From Oribacterium sp. C9 (GTDB lineage Bacteria; Bacillota; Clostridia; Lachnospirales; Lachnospiraceae): a stretch of DNA of 64,000 bases. Shown in pieces: positions 35,793 to 44,321 of this stretch. Within the stretch, counting starts at the first letter, position 1. Each line of letters opens with the position of its first letter. Position numbers and translations under genes: made by a program. The notes below the pieces were generated by a model. The model saw only the letters and a program-made list of their open reading frames with translations, was not told where the DNA came from and searched no databases. Where the stretch lies: the NCBI RefSeq assembly GCF_002007235.1, contig NZ_MUHW01000018.1, forward strand, positions 19,867 to 83,866. Direction: 5' to 3'.

Positions 35793-35950
35793 ATAACCTC
35801 CACGTTTCTTGACGTAGTTTTGATTACTACATATTATAACAAAGGATAAAAGTATGTCAATGACCTTGCCCTAACGTCACTTAAGCGGTAATATTAATAA
35901 ATATGTGAAATACCTGTATTTTCATTTTTATATGAGGTATAGCATATAAA

Positions 35951-36024
35951 TATACAGGAAAAATTTGTTCCTGTATAGTACGTCAGCTCTGCTCGCATTG
36001 AAATCAAAACAGACTGACGTTTTT
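35951..36024 (+). promoter_or_regulatory. Two consecutive hairpins in the deacetylase leader, the second terminator-like
   Basis: TATACAGGA (35951-35959) and TCCTGTATA (35969-35977) form a perfect inverted repeat. Directly after, ACGTCAG (35980-35986) and CTGACGT (36014-36020) form a stem followed by TTTT. The gene starts 16 bases later, so this may be an attenuator or an operator plus upstream terminator. Confidence 0.55.
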
Positions 36025-36039
36025 ATAAGAGGGTAGAAT

Positions 36040-37875
36040 ATGAGCTTAAAAAAGTTTTCTCAAAACAGTTCCAACCGTTCGACTAATGCATCTACTTCCC
36101 GCAACGGTTCCCGTAATATAAGCAGTCATTCCGAAAGCAATGGATATACAAGAAGGATTCCTTCACAGGAGGATTTCGGAGGTGAATATCATAGAACTTC
36201 ACGTCGTTCCAGAAGAAGAGCATTTGATGATATTCCGGAGGATTCAGAGGATTTCTTTTTGGACTCGGATAACTATGATACAGAAAATGTAAAGGATGAT
36301 TATGAATCAGGAGCTTATGCTGATCATAGCTACAGGACTAAGGATTCATATGATTCAGAGCATTTTGATGCGGATATCTCAGTATATCCGGATGAAGAAA
36401 AATCCTTCGACGAAAGACTTGCCGAGGGGCGCGAAGCAATAAGAAGCAGAAACAGACAGAGTGTGAGAAAGAGAAAGCAGATGAGATTCTCTGCAATCCT
36501 TATAACCATAGACATTCTCGTACTGCTAGTACTGGGTGTTCTTTTCTTTACCGGCAAGCTGAATCTCGCAGGACTGTTTGGTAAGAAGGAAGCAGTAGAA
36601 ACGACCGTTGCCGTGGAGGAGACAACAGAAGCTCAGGAATCGGAGATAGAGTCGGAGAGCGCTATGGCAGAAGCGGATCTCAGTCAGCTCTTAGCTGTAA
36701 GTGACAGACAGGCTGCGATGTATGATTATGATGCGGCGGTTGAAACATTGACATCTTCTAGCTATGCGGCAGATCCACAGGTACAGGCGAAGATTCAGGA
36801 GTACCAGACAACAGCTGCGTCCTGCGTTGCCTTCGATAATTCTCAGGTGACACATGTTTTCTTCCATATACTCTGTGTAGATACAGACCGTGCATTCACT
36901 AATGACGCAGCCGGAAAGGACTTCAATCAGGTAATGACTACCATACCTGAGTTTGAGGCCATACTTCAGCAGATGTATGACAGAGGTTACGTTCTGGTAG
37001 GTCTTCATGACATGGCTGAGATCGAGATACAGCCTGACGGTACAGAAAAGATGGTCAGAAAAAAGATCATGCTTCCTGAAGGAAAGAAGGCATTCGTCAT
37101 GTCGGAAGATGATGTCTGCTACTATGAATACATGGAGGGCAAGGGCTTTGCAGACAAGATGGTGCTTGACGAGAACGGCAAGCTAAAGCTTCAGTATACG
37201 GATGCAGCGGGCAATGTCTCTGTCGGAGATTATGACATAGTTCCTATACTTGATAATTTCATCGAGCAGCATCCTGATTTCTCATACAGAGGCGCAAAGG
37301 CTATCATAGCATTTACCGGATATAACGGTGTTCTTGGTTACAGAACGGATGAGACCTATGATGAAAGCTCACCTAACCGTGATCCTAAGATGAAGGCTAA
37401 TCCGAATATAGCTGAGGATAGAGAGACCTGTAAGGTTCTTATGCAGGCACTTGTTGATGATGGTTATGAGCTTGCTTCTCACAGCTGGGGTCATCTGAAT
37501 TTCACAAACAGAGATCTTAGTACCCTTACCAAGGACACAGACAGATGGGAGCGTAACGTGGAAACTCTCATGCCCGGAAACTGTGATATCATCCTTTATC
37601 CGTTTGGTGCTGACATAGCTGACTGGCATCCTTATTCAACGGATAATGAAAAGTTTAACATGCTTCAGAATGCCGGATTCAGATATTTCTGTAATGTGGA
37701 TTCTTCTAAGGTTTGGGTACAGTTCGGAGACAACTTTGTCCGACAGGGTAGACGAAACCTCGACGGATACAGGATGTGGATGGATTTCTCCGGACAGGAT
37801 AATAAGCTTTCAGATCTTATGGATGTAAAGACTGTCTTTGATCAGAGAAGACCGACACCTATCACATGGAATTAA
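36040..37875 (+). CDS. Membrane-anchored polysaccharide deacetylase
   Basis: A 611-residue type II membrane protein. Residues 1-149 are cytoplasmic, hydrophilic and rich in Ser, Arg, Asp and Tyr. One membrane segment covers ~150-171, then an acidic and helical stalk (~180-262), then an extracellular deacetylase of the NodB fold (~265-611). Metal and base residues fit the family: the Asp pair in SEDDVCYY (357-358) and HSWGH (His481, His485). Such enzymes remove N- or O-acetyl groups from peptidoglycan or surface glycans. The NodB region is split by inserts, so the substrate is uncertain. The long disordered cytoplasmic tail is unusual. Confidence 0.82.
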   Translation: MSLKKFSQNSSNRSTNASTSRNGSRNISSHSESNGYTRRIPSQEDFGGEYHRTSRRSRRRAFDDIPEDSEDFFLDSDNYDTENVKDDYESGAYADHSYRTKDSYDSEHFDADISVYPDEEKSFDERLAEGREAIRSRNRQSVRKRKQMRFSAILITIDILVLLVLGVLFFTGKLNLAGLFGKKEAVETTVAVEETTEAQESEIESESAMAEADLSQLLAVSDRQAAMYDYDAAVETLTSSSYAADPQVQAKIQEYQTTAASCVAFDNSQVTHVFFHILCVDTDRAFTNDAAGKDFNQVMTTIPEFEAILQQMYDRGYVLVGLHDMAEIEIQPDGTEKMVRKKIMLPEGKKAFVMSEDDVCYYEYMEGKGFADKMVLDENGKLKLQYTDAAGNVSVGDYDIVPILDNFIEQHPDFSYRGAKAIIAFTGYNGVLGYRTDETYDESSPNRDPKMKANPNIAEDRETCKVLMQALVDDGYELASHSWGHLNFTNRDLSTLTKDTDRWERNVETLMPGNCDIILYPFGADIADWHPYSTDNEKFNMLQNAGFRYFCNVDSSKVWVQFGDNFVRQGRRNLDGYRMWMDFSGQDNKLSDLMDVKTVFDQRRPTPITWN

Positions 37876-37970
37876 AAAATAAAATACTTATCATAAAAAT
37901 TTGTAAAGTGAAAATATATTGATATATAAGCAGTGATTATGTAAAATATGAATCTGCGTTATAATGAGAC

Positions 37971-38002
37971 AAAGGGTATGTGACGAAAGTACATGCCCTT
38001 TT
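37971..38002 (+). terminator. Weak terminator after the deacetylase gene
   Basis: AAAGGGTATGT and ACATGCCCTTT pair with one G-U, followed only by a short T stretch. Moderate support as terminator. Confidence 0.55.
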
Positions 38003-38107
38003 ATGTTGCTACTTTTCACTTGAAATGCCCTTTTATGGGTGTTATACTACTTTCGAGTTATAAAGTGTAAAAGTGCAAAAGATTAGCGTGTTAAATCAGT
38101 AAAGCAC

Positions 38108-38198
38108 GGAACCTGCACATTTATATAGTTCTGACCTGATGAAATTCAGGTTCCATATAGCGTCAGACCTTAACAGAGTAGATCATGATGAGGTCTGA
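38108..38198 (+). promoter_or_regulatory. Structured leader of the YerC/TrpR-like gene
   Basis: GGAACCTG (38108-38115) pairs with CAGGTTCC (38147-38154), and TCAGACC (38163-38169) pairs with GGTCTGA (38192-38198), ending about 11 bases before the ribosome site AGAGGA. The rest of 37876-38220 contains the weak terminator and AT-rich sequence. No known riboswitch class was recognised. Confidence 0.5.
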
Positions 38199-38220
38199 GA
38201 ATTATGATAGAGGATTTGAA

Positions 38221-38529
38221 ATGAACAGTAAGTTAAAGACAAAAGAAGTTGATCATTTATTTGATGCCATACTGACACTTAAGTCTAAGGATGAGTGCTA
38301 TAAGTTTTTTGAGGATGTATGCACCATCAACGAGCTTCTTTCCATGGCTCAGAGATATGAAGTGGCAAAGATGCTTCGCGAGGGAGAGACTTATCTTAAT
38401 ATCGCAAAGGCTACAGGGGCTTCTACAGCAACTATTTCAAGAGTCAATCGTTCACTGAATTATGGTGCTGACGGTTATGATATGGTATTTGAAAGACTCG
38501 GTTATGAGGATAATCTGAAGAAGAAATAA
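38221..38529 (+). CDS. YerC/YecD family TrpR-like protein
   Basis: A 102-residue DNA-binding protein with the Trp repressor fold. The helix-turn-helix is in INELLSMAQRYEVAKML-REG-TYLNIAKATGASTATISRV, characteristic of the YerC/YecD family. Effector unknown; the family is not known to bind tryptophan. AGAGGA before ATG 38221 decides the start over ATG 38185. Located between a structured leader and a bidirectional terminator, as a single-gene unit. Confidence 0.9.
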   Translation: MNSKLKTKEVDHLFDAILTLKSKDECYKFFEDVCTINELLSMAQRYEVAKMLREGETYLNIAKATGASTATISRVNRSLNYGADGYDMVFERLGYEDNLKKK

Positions 38530-38531
38530 TA

Positions 38532-38570
38532 AAAAGGGCGGGACAACAGATAGTTGTTCCGCCTTTTCAG
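38532..38570. terminator. Bidirectional terminator after yerC-like gene
   Basis: AAGGGCGGGACAAC pairs with GTTGTTCCGCCTT around 5 bases, with TTTT on plus and TTTTT on minus. Confidence 0.9.
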
Positions 38571-38574
38571 TGAT

Positions 38575-39222
38575 TTATTTCTTTTTCTTCATGGCTCTTT
38601 CTGCAGCCTGTCTAGCAAGTTCGGCTTCATGCAGCTTGTCAGCGATCTTTTCCATGAGGAGCTTCTTCATAAAAACATCCAGACCAAGTTCACATAAGAA
38701 AGAGAAAAGCTGAAGCTCGCTTCTGTCTTCATCCGAAAGATCTGAAAACTTGGGATCGTCGCTTCTGAAGGAATCAAGTGACATCTTTGCCATGGTTTCA
38801 ACCTCTGCAAAGATACGTTTCTTTTCATCAGGTTCTAATGTAAAGACTTCATCATAGATATCAGTCAGTGTAACAGTAGGATGTCCAGAAAAATATTTTT
38901 CATTAAGAGGACGTAAGATGACTTCAATATCACTTAACTGAAGTATACCCTTGTAATAATAAATAAACAGGAGAATGAGCATATGCTCCCTGTTGTATCT
39001 TTTACGATCAGGAGGAGGGAGAAGCTTGTTCTTCGCATAATTGTTTATCATGGTCTTGGTCAACGCCTTATCCTCATGATGCCTCTTTATGGGGTCAAGA
39101 TGCTGATCCATAAAGCCTGTTACCTGATCCATATAAAGATCGATATTAGGGATATCATCTGTAGTGATATGATCCAGAGAATGGAAATATTCAATTAATT
39201 CTTCAAAGTATTTTTCGTCCAT
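38575..39222 (-). CDS. DUF1836 family protein
   Basis: A protein of about 215 residues of the DUF1836 family, seen widely in clostridia and of unknown biochemistry. The central NYAKNKLLPPPDRKRYNREHMLILLFIYYYKGILQL block resembles a MerR/winged-helix-like DNA-binding region and is the family mark. The C-terminus is a Lys-rich helix. The open frame starts at 39258, but ATG 39222 is the first that leaves room for the promoter at 39230-39258. No ribosome site is present, and the ATG is at about the predicted transcription start, so it may be a leaderless message. Confidence 0.8.
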   Translation of the reverse strand: MDEKYFEELIEYFHSLDHITTDDIPNIDLYMDQVTGFMDQHLDPIKRHHEDKALTKTMINNYAKNKLLPPPDRKRYNREHMLILLFIYYYKGILQLSDIEVILRPLNEKYFSGHPTVTLTDIYDEVFTLEPDEKKRIFAEVETMAKMSLDSFRSDDPKFSDLSDEDRSELQLFSFLCELGLDVFMKKLLMEKIADKLHEAELARQAAERAMKKKK

Positions 39223-39229
39223 GCCGTAA

Positions 39230-39258
39230 AGTATAACACAATCCATTTTTTGCCACAA
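39230..39258 (-). promoter_or_regulatory. Promoter of the DUF1836 gene
   Basis: On the minus strand TTGTGG (39258-39253), a 17-base spacer and TATACT (39235-39230). The ATG begins 8 bases after the -10, which would put it at or near the transcription start. Confidence 0.6.
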
Positions 39259-39267
39259 TAAATACTT

Positions 39268-39296
39268 TTGACCCCTTAAGGGTCATATGTTATAAT
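39268..39296 (+). promoter_or_regulatory. Strong sigma-A promoter of pcrA with embedded palindrome
   Basis: TTGACC (39268-39273), 17-base spacer, TATAAT (39291-39296). The inverted repeat TGACCC/GGGTCA overlaps the -35 and spacer and could be an operator. Predicted start gives a ~115-base leader. Confidence 0.78.
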
Positions 39297-39418
39297 CGAG
39301 CGACGTTGAATCAAAACAGGCTAAGACAGAGATTCATCATGAGAATTTACAGTCTAAGGATTTAGACATTTATATAAAAGAAACATCAGATGATTATAAG
39401 TTTATAAATAGGAGAAGC

Positions 39419-41932
39419 ATGGAAAATCTTGAGAGCATTTTAAATAAGGAACAGTGTGATGCGGTAAGACATACAGAGGGACCGCTACTGGTACTTGCAG
39501 GAGCAGGTTCCGGAAAGACCAGAGTACTTACTCATCGTATAGCCTACCTCATTGAGAATTGCGGCGTTCAGCCATGGAACATACTGGCCATAACATTTAC
39601 AAACAAAGCAGCCGGGGAAATGAGGGAACGTGTAGATAAGATAGTTGGGCAAAGAGCCGGAGAGGTCTGGGTCTCAACTTTCCATTCCATGTGTGTTCGT
39701 ATGCTCCGTCGTTATATAGACAGAATAGGATATACATCCAATTTCTCTATCTACGACACTGATGATCAGAAGACAGTGATGCGTCAGGTGTTCAAGGAGC
39801 TCAATATAGATAATCAGAAAATAAAGGACAGAGCAGTTCTTTCAGCCATTTCCAAGGCAAAGAACGAGGGTATGTCACCTGAGGATTACGGAAAGCAGAT
39901 ATCCGGCGGAGATTTTACCGAGAAGAAGATCGCGGAATGTTATACTCTTTATGAGAAAAAGCTTCATCAGAATGACGCTCTCGATTTCGATGACCTGCTT
40001 TTGAAGACAGTGGAGCTTCTGGATACAGAGCCTGAAGTTCTCCAGTACTATCAGGAGAGATTTAAGTACATACTTGTAGATGAGTATCAGGATACAAATG
40101 ATATCCAGTTCAACCTCATTCACAAGCTGGCAGGAAAATACAGAAATATCTGCGTTGTAGGTGATGATGATCAGAGTATATATAAGTTCCGCGGAGCAAA
40201 TCTCGAAAACATCCTTTCTTTTGAGAAGAGCTTTCCCGGAGCCAGAGTCATAAAGCTGGAGCAGAATTATCGTTCAACAGAGAAGATCCTCGATTGTGCC
40301 AATGCTGTCATCGCGAACAACAAGGGCAGAAAGCAGAAACGTCTCTGGACCGACAAAAAGGGCGGTGCGGATGTTACCTTCCAGGAGTTCGACAGTGCCA
40401 ATGATGAGGCATATGCAGTTGTGAGAGAGGTTAAGAATACACCGAGAGCATATAATGATCAGGCGATCCTTTATCGTACAAATGCTCAGTCCCGTCTCAT
40501 GGAGGAGCAGTGTATAAAGATGAACATCCCTTATCAGATAATAGGCGGTGTTAACTTCTATCAGAGACGTGAGATCAAGGATGTCCTTGCATATATGAAG
40601 GTGATCGCCAATGCTTCCGATAATGTGGCATTTGAGCGTATCATCAATGTTCCAAAGCGTGGAATAGGTGATGCCACTCTTGAAAAGCTCAGGGTATTTG
40701 CTGCTGCCAATACTTCTCCCGAGCATGTTGTGACCATGTATGAGGCTGCCACAAAGGCGGAGCTCATAGGTATTTCAGGAAAAGCCGGCAAAAAGCTTCT
40801 CGAATTTACTGAGATGATCGAGAACTGGAAGTATAAGCTTCGTATTGCTGGATATCTCGACCAGCCAGCAATGGATGAGGATAGCTTTTCTATACAGAAG
40901 CTTATTGAATCCATACGTGATGATACCGGATACGGAAACGAGATAAAGGCAGAGGGGACAATTGAGGCTGAGACCAGATTCCAGAATATCGAGGAAATTA
41001 TAAACAAGGCTGCTGATTATCAGGCCCACGCTGAGGAACCTAAGCTCAGTGAGTTCCTTGAAGAGGTTTCACTGGTTGCTGACATCGACAGAAAGGATGA
41101 CAATACGGATCTGCTCACACTTATGACTCTTCATGGTGCCAAAGGACTTGAGTTCCCAAAGGTATATCTGGTTGGCATGAGTGACGGTCTTTTCCCGGGC
41201 TATAGATCAATGGAGGATCATGAGGATCTGGAGGAGGAAAGACGTCTCTGCTATGTCGGTATCACAAGAGCGGAAGAGGAACTGGTAATGACCAGTGCCC
41301 GTTCACGTATGGTGAACGGAAATTTCGAAAGAATGAAACCGTCCATGTTTATAAATGAAATACCTGATGAGATGTGCAAAAAGTCCTTTATCAACAGATA
41401 CGGTGAGGATGAAACTCCGTTTGCAGATGCTTTTGGTTCGGGTTCGGGATACGGATACGGCAGTTCATACGGCTCCGGAAGCTACGGAGATTATAGAAAG
41501 AACAAGCGTGAGAGCCAGAAGTATAATGAACGGGATGAATACAGATTTAGTGACGACAGCTATGGAAGCAGCTTTGGCGGAAGAGGCAGCCGTTCTTCAG
41601 GAGGCTTCGGTTTCTCGGGATCTGGTACTAACAGCTATGGACTCAGTGGTATGGGTTCAACTGGATATGTGAGCAGAAGTACAGGAGCCGGTACAGTGAA
41701 GAAAAAAAGCGGTTCCGGCATACCTAAGAATCTGGTATCACAGGGCGTTCAAAAATTAAGCTCCCTTGATTACAAGGAAGGAGATACAGTCAGTCATATC
41801 AAGTTTGGACGTGGAAAGGTCCTTTCTGTAACGGATGGTAAAAAGGATTATGAGGTGACTGTGGAATTTGAAAAGGCAGGTCAGAAGAAAATGCTGGCAA
41901 GCTTTGCAAAGCTGAAAAAGGTAGAAGAGTGA
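39419..41932 (+). CDS. pcrA: ATP-dependent DNA helicase PcrA/UvrD
   Basis: SF1A 3'-5' helicase for repair and replication restart. The 837-residue protein has Walker A AGAGSGKT (27-34), TFTNKAAGEM (motif Ia), DEYQDTN (motif II), GDDDQSIYKFRGA (motif III), QNYRST (motif IV) and LMTLHGAKGLEFPKV (motif V). VGITRAEEEL is motif VI. Residues ~675-770 are a low-complexity stretch rich in Gly, Ser and Tyr, followed by the C-terminal Tudor-like DYKEGDTVSHIKFGRGKV domain that binds RNA polymerase in PcrA. Starts with AGGAG before ATG. Confidence 0.96.
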   Translation: MENLESILNKEQCDAVRHTEGPLLVLAGAGSGKTRVLTHRIAYLIENCGVQPWNILAITFTNKAAGEMRERVDKIVGQRAGEVWVSTFHSMCVRMLRRYIDRIGYTSNFSIYDTDDQKTVMRQVFKELNIDNQKIKDRAVLSAISKAKNEGMSPEDYGKQISGGDFTEKKIAECYTLYEKKLHQNDALDFDDLLLKTVELLDTEPEVLQYYQERFKYILVDEYQDTNDIQFNLIHKLAGKYRNICVVGDDDQSIYKFRGANLENILSFEKSFPGARVIKLEQNYRSTEKILDCANAVIANNKGRKQKRLWTDKKGGADVTFQEFDSANDEAYAVVREVKNTPRAYNDQAILYRTNAQSRLMEEQCIKMNIPYQIIGGVNFYQRREIKDVLAYMKVIANASDNVAFERIINVPKRGIGDATLEKLRVFAAANTSPEHVVTMYEAATKAELIGISGKAGKKLLEFTEMIENWKYKLRIAGYLDQPAMDEDSFSIQKLIESIRDDTGYGNEIKAEGTIEAETRFQNIEEIINKAADYQAHAEEPKLSEFLEEVSLVADIDRKDDNTDLLTLMTLHGAKGLEFPKVYLVGMSDGLFPGYRSMEDHEDLEEERRLCYVGITRAEEELVMTSARSRMVNGNFERMKPSMFINEIPDEMCKKSFINRYGEDETPFADAFGSGSGYGYGSSYGSGSYGDYRKNKRESQKYNERDEYRFSDDSYGSSFGGRGSRSSGGFGFSGSGTNSYGLSGMGSTGYVSRSTGAGTVKKKSGSGIPKNLVSQGVQKLSSLDYKEGDTVSHIKFGRGKVLSVTDGKKDYEVTVEFEKAGQKKMLASFAKLKKVEE

Positions 41933-41952
41933 CAGAAAGAGTCATTTGATTT

Positions 41953-41996
41953 AAAAAGACCGGGTGTAAGTATCACTTACATCCGGTCTTTATATT
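41953..41996. terminator. Bidirectional terminator between pcrA and rlmD-like gene
   Basis: AAAGACCGG-GTGTAAG arm pairs with CTTACATCCGGTCTTT, with T-rich sequence on the plus side (TTTATATTTTA) and TTTTTAAA on the minus side. Confidence 0.88.
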
Positions 41997-42007
41997 TTAT
42001 CTGATAT

Positions 42008-43414
42008 TTATTTGTTTGAAACCTTTTCCAAAAGTGCTATACACTCGCAGTTGTTGGTTCTCGGGAACATATCAACAGGGCAGAGCTTAAGAACCTTATA
42101 GCCTGATTCCTGAAGGGGAACCAGATCTCTGGCAAGACTCTTTGGCTTACAGGCAACATAGATAAGTCTGTCTACACCGTAATCAATGATTTTTGTAAGA
42201 GCCTTTGGATGGATACCGTCTCTTGGCGGATCAAGTATGATAAAGTCAGGTCTCGGAGCATCCTCATAGCTTCCGTCTTCCTTTATAAGTCTTCCGCCTT
42301 CCTCAATAACTTTAAGAACATCTCCGGCGATAAAATCACAGTTTGTTACACCATTAAGCCCGGCATTTTCTCTTGCAGCGGCTACAGCCTCCTCGACTAT
42401 CTCCACACCTACAGCTTTACTTGCAACACTGCTCATAAGCTGAGTGATGGTGCCGGTTCCGGAATAAAGGTCATAGATAACAGGCTTTCTGACCTGAGAG
42501 TTTTCCTGCTCTTTTTTGAGTTCCTGGAATCCTGCATATTCACGAACCTTCTCATAGAGTTTCTCGGCACCGAGGGAATTGGTCTGGAAGAAGCTGAATG
42601 GTGTGATACGGAATCTAAGTCCAAGTATCTCTTCGTAGAAGAAGCTCTGTCCGTAGAGAACAGTCGTACCCATGTCAGTGACAGCGTCAGCGAGAGAGTC
42701 ATTGACAGTATGAAGTATACCGGCAAAGGTTCCCTGGATCTTTCCATCCTCTTTAAGCTTAAGAAGTGTGTCCTTCCAGCCGTTTAGAACATCATCTTCC
42801 TTCATAGGAGGAGCCACTCTTATATACTTGTCAGGTGTGGGTTTCTTGTGCTTTTTCTGTGCCTTTGGGCTGTATCTTCTGTTGAACCACTCATCGAGTT
42901 CCTTTGCCCTCGCTTCATATACATCCTGAGGGGCGATGACACGCATGGCACTGTCCCACTGGGAGGTGGTGACAAGATCAACGAGTATCTCACCTGTCTT
43001 TATGGCTCTTCTGAAAAGAAGGTGTCTGAGATAGCCTTCATGAGCTTTCTTATGTTCGTACGTTATCTCAAGTCTGGCAAAATAATCTCTTGTAGCACGA
43101 ACTATCTCATTTGCATCGCTGTGGGGAAGAGAACATACATCAGTATCGATAATGTTAAAGAAGCTGTGCTTCTGGTGGAGACCAAGTGTAAGTGGTCCAT
43201 CCTTCTCTGAATCTCCGAAGGAAAACTCCATCTTGTTGCGATATCCTTCACAAATGGGAGATGGAACTATCTCTTCAAAAGTATAATCATCAGTACGTAT
43301 AACAGGCTCCAGAAGCTCATGTAAGCCCTGCTCCTTTATCTTAAGCTCTTCATCATAGGTCTTTCCCTGATAAAAGCATCCTCCGCATCTTTCTGCATTG
43401 GCACATAATTCCAT
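42008..43414 (-). CDS. 23S rRNA (uracil-5-)-methyltransferase, RlmD/RumA family
   Basis: A 468-residue class I SAM methyltransferase of the TrmA/RlmD family. Seen: an N-terminal Cys set (Cys4, Cys10, Cys13 plus a cysteine in DTDVCSLPHS) fitting the 4Fe-4S cluster of RumA, YDLYSGTGTITQLM (SAM site), DPPRDGIH and VACKPKSLARD with the catalytic cysteine. No TRAM domain precedes it. It probably makes m5U in 23S rRNA; the exact site (747 or 1939) cannot be told. AGGAG precedes ATG 43414. Confidence 0.9.
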   Translation of the reverse strand: MELCANAERCGGCFYQGKTYDEELKIKEQGLHELLEPVIRTDDYTFEEIVPSPICEGYRNKMEFSFGDSEKDGPLTLGLHQKHSFFNIIDTDVCSLPHSDANEIVRATRDYFARLEITYEHKKAHEGYLRHLLFRRAIKTGEILVDLVTTSQWDSAMRVIAPQDVYEARAKELDEWFNRRYSPKAQKKHKKPTPDKYIRVAPPMKEDDVLNGWKDTLLKLKEDGKIQGTFAGILHTVNDSLADAVTDMGTTVLYGQSFFYEEILGLRFRITPFSFFQTNSLGAEKLYEKVREYAGFQELKKEQENSQVRKPVIYDLYSGTGTITQLMSSVASKAVGVEIVEEAVAAARENAGLNGVTNCDFIAGDVLKVIEEGGRLIKEDGSYEDAPRPDFIILDPPRDGIHPKALTKIIDYGVDRLIYVACKPKSLARDLVPLQESGYKVLKLCPVDMFPRTNNCECIALLEKVSNK

Positions 43415-43570
43415 AAATCTTTACTCCTATAGAATCAAACAAAACATAGTCAACAGGCATTTCATTGTACTATATAGCTCCGGGCAAAACAACATAACTG
43501 TAAAAAATACATGAGAAAATAAAGTGATAAAATGATGAGAGTGTGAAAATCGATATTGGGACGTGTCACG

Positions 43571-43600
43571 AAAAAGGACATGGTATATGAACCATGTCCT
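43571..43600 (-). terminator. Terminator of the small membrane protein gene
   Basis: Minus-strand AGGACATGGTTC with CATGTCCT and flanking pairs, followed by TTTTTC on that strand. Confidence 0.8.
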
Positions 43601-43618
43601 CATAAAGCTTATAGCGGA

Positions 43619-43936
43619 TCAGTCTTCGGCAATGACGTCATCATCGTCATCAAGATCTTCGTAGTCATCGTAATCCTCAAGATAGTCAGGTGCTACAAAA
43701 CGATAAACTGCATATGAAATTGCGGCAACTGTTGCGATGATTCCGATAATTGCAAGGATAGTAAGAAGAGTGTTTCTGATCTTATCGTCTTCCTTCTTTT
43801 TCTCGATATAATCCTGTAGCTTCAGCTTCTGTAAAAGTAATTCGGCGCGGTCTCTTGCGTCTTCTCTATAGGTTTTAACACTGTTTCTCAGCTCTTTGGC
43901 GTTGTCTATGAGAGCTTCGATATCAAATTTATCCAT
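43619..43936 (-). CDS. Small single-pass membrane protein with acidic tail
   Basis: A 105-residue protein I cannot place in a named family. N-terminal ~55 residues are charged helix (DIEALIDNAKELRN, QKLKLQDYIEKKKE), then one membrane segment (~62-83, LLTILAIIGIIATVAAISYAV), then a tail with more than ten Asp/Glu and Tyr. AGGAGG before ATG 43936 decides the start. A similar small DUF-type protein is common in Lachnospiraceae. Own terminator, so a single-gene unit. Confidence 0.7.
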   Translation of the reverse strand: MDKFDIEALIDNAKELRNSVKTYREDARDRAELLLQKLKLQDYIEKKKEDDKIRNTLLTILAIIGIIATVAAISYAVYRFVAPDYLEDYDDYEDLDDDDDVIAED

Positions 43937-44242
43937 GAGACACCTCCTAATCAACATATATGGGATAATTATAGCATTGATTGATAGAAATGACTATTCA
44001 ACAAAACATGATCAGTGAATTTAAGAAGTGATACCAAAACTGAAGATACAGATTTCTCATACACTGCCCAGGTAACTATAGCAGTTGTGGTATTGTAGGA
44101 CAATGTTTAATGCGGCAAATAAACCGGTTGTGAAATATATCCATTTATATCGGCTGTTAAATCAATTTAAATAAGCATATATGCCAACTGATATTATCAG
44201 GCAAAAGAAATTTTCACAGCATTATGTATCAAAGAAAAATGA

Positions 44243-44271
44243 TTGACCCGGACTTTTTTAGATATTACAAT
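44243..44271 (+). promoter_or_regulatory. Promoter of the flavin reductase gene
   Basis: TTGACC (44243-44248), 17-base spacer, TACAAT (44266-44271), giving a ~44-base leader. The rest of 43937-44242 is AT-rich with no gene or clear structure. Confidence 0.7.
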
Positions 44272-44321
44272 GGATTTTGTAGGGCAATTATTGCTAAAAA
44301 GCAAAAAATTGGGGGTAATTA

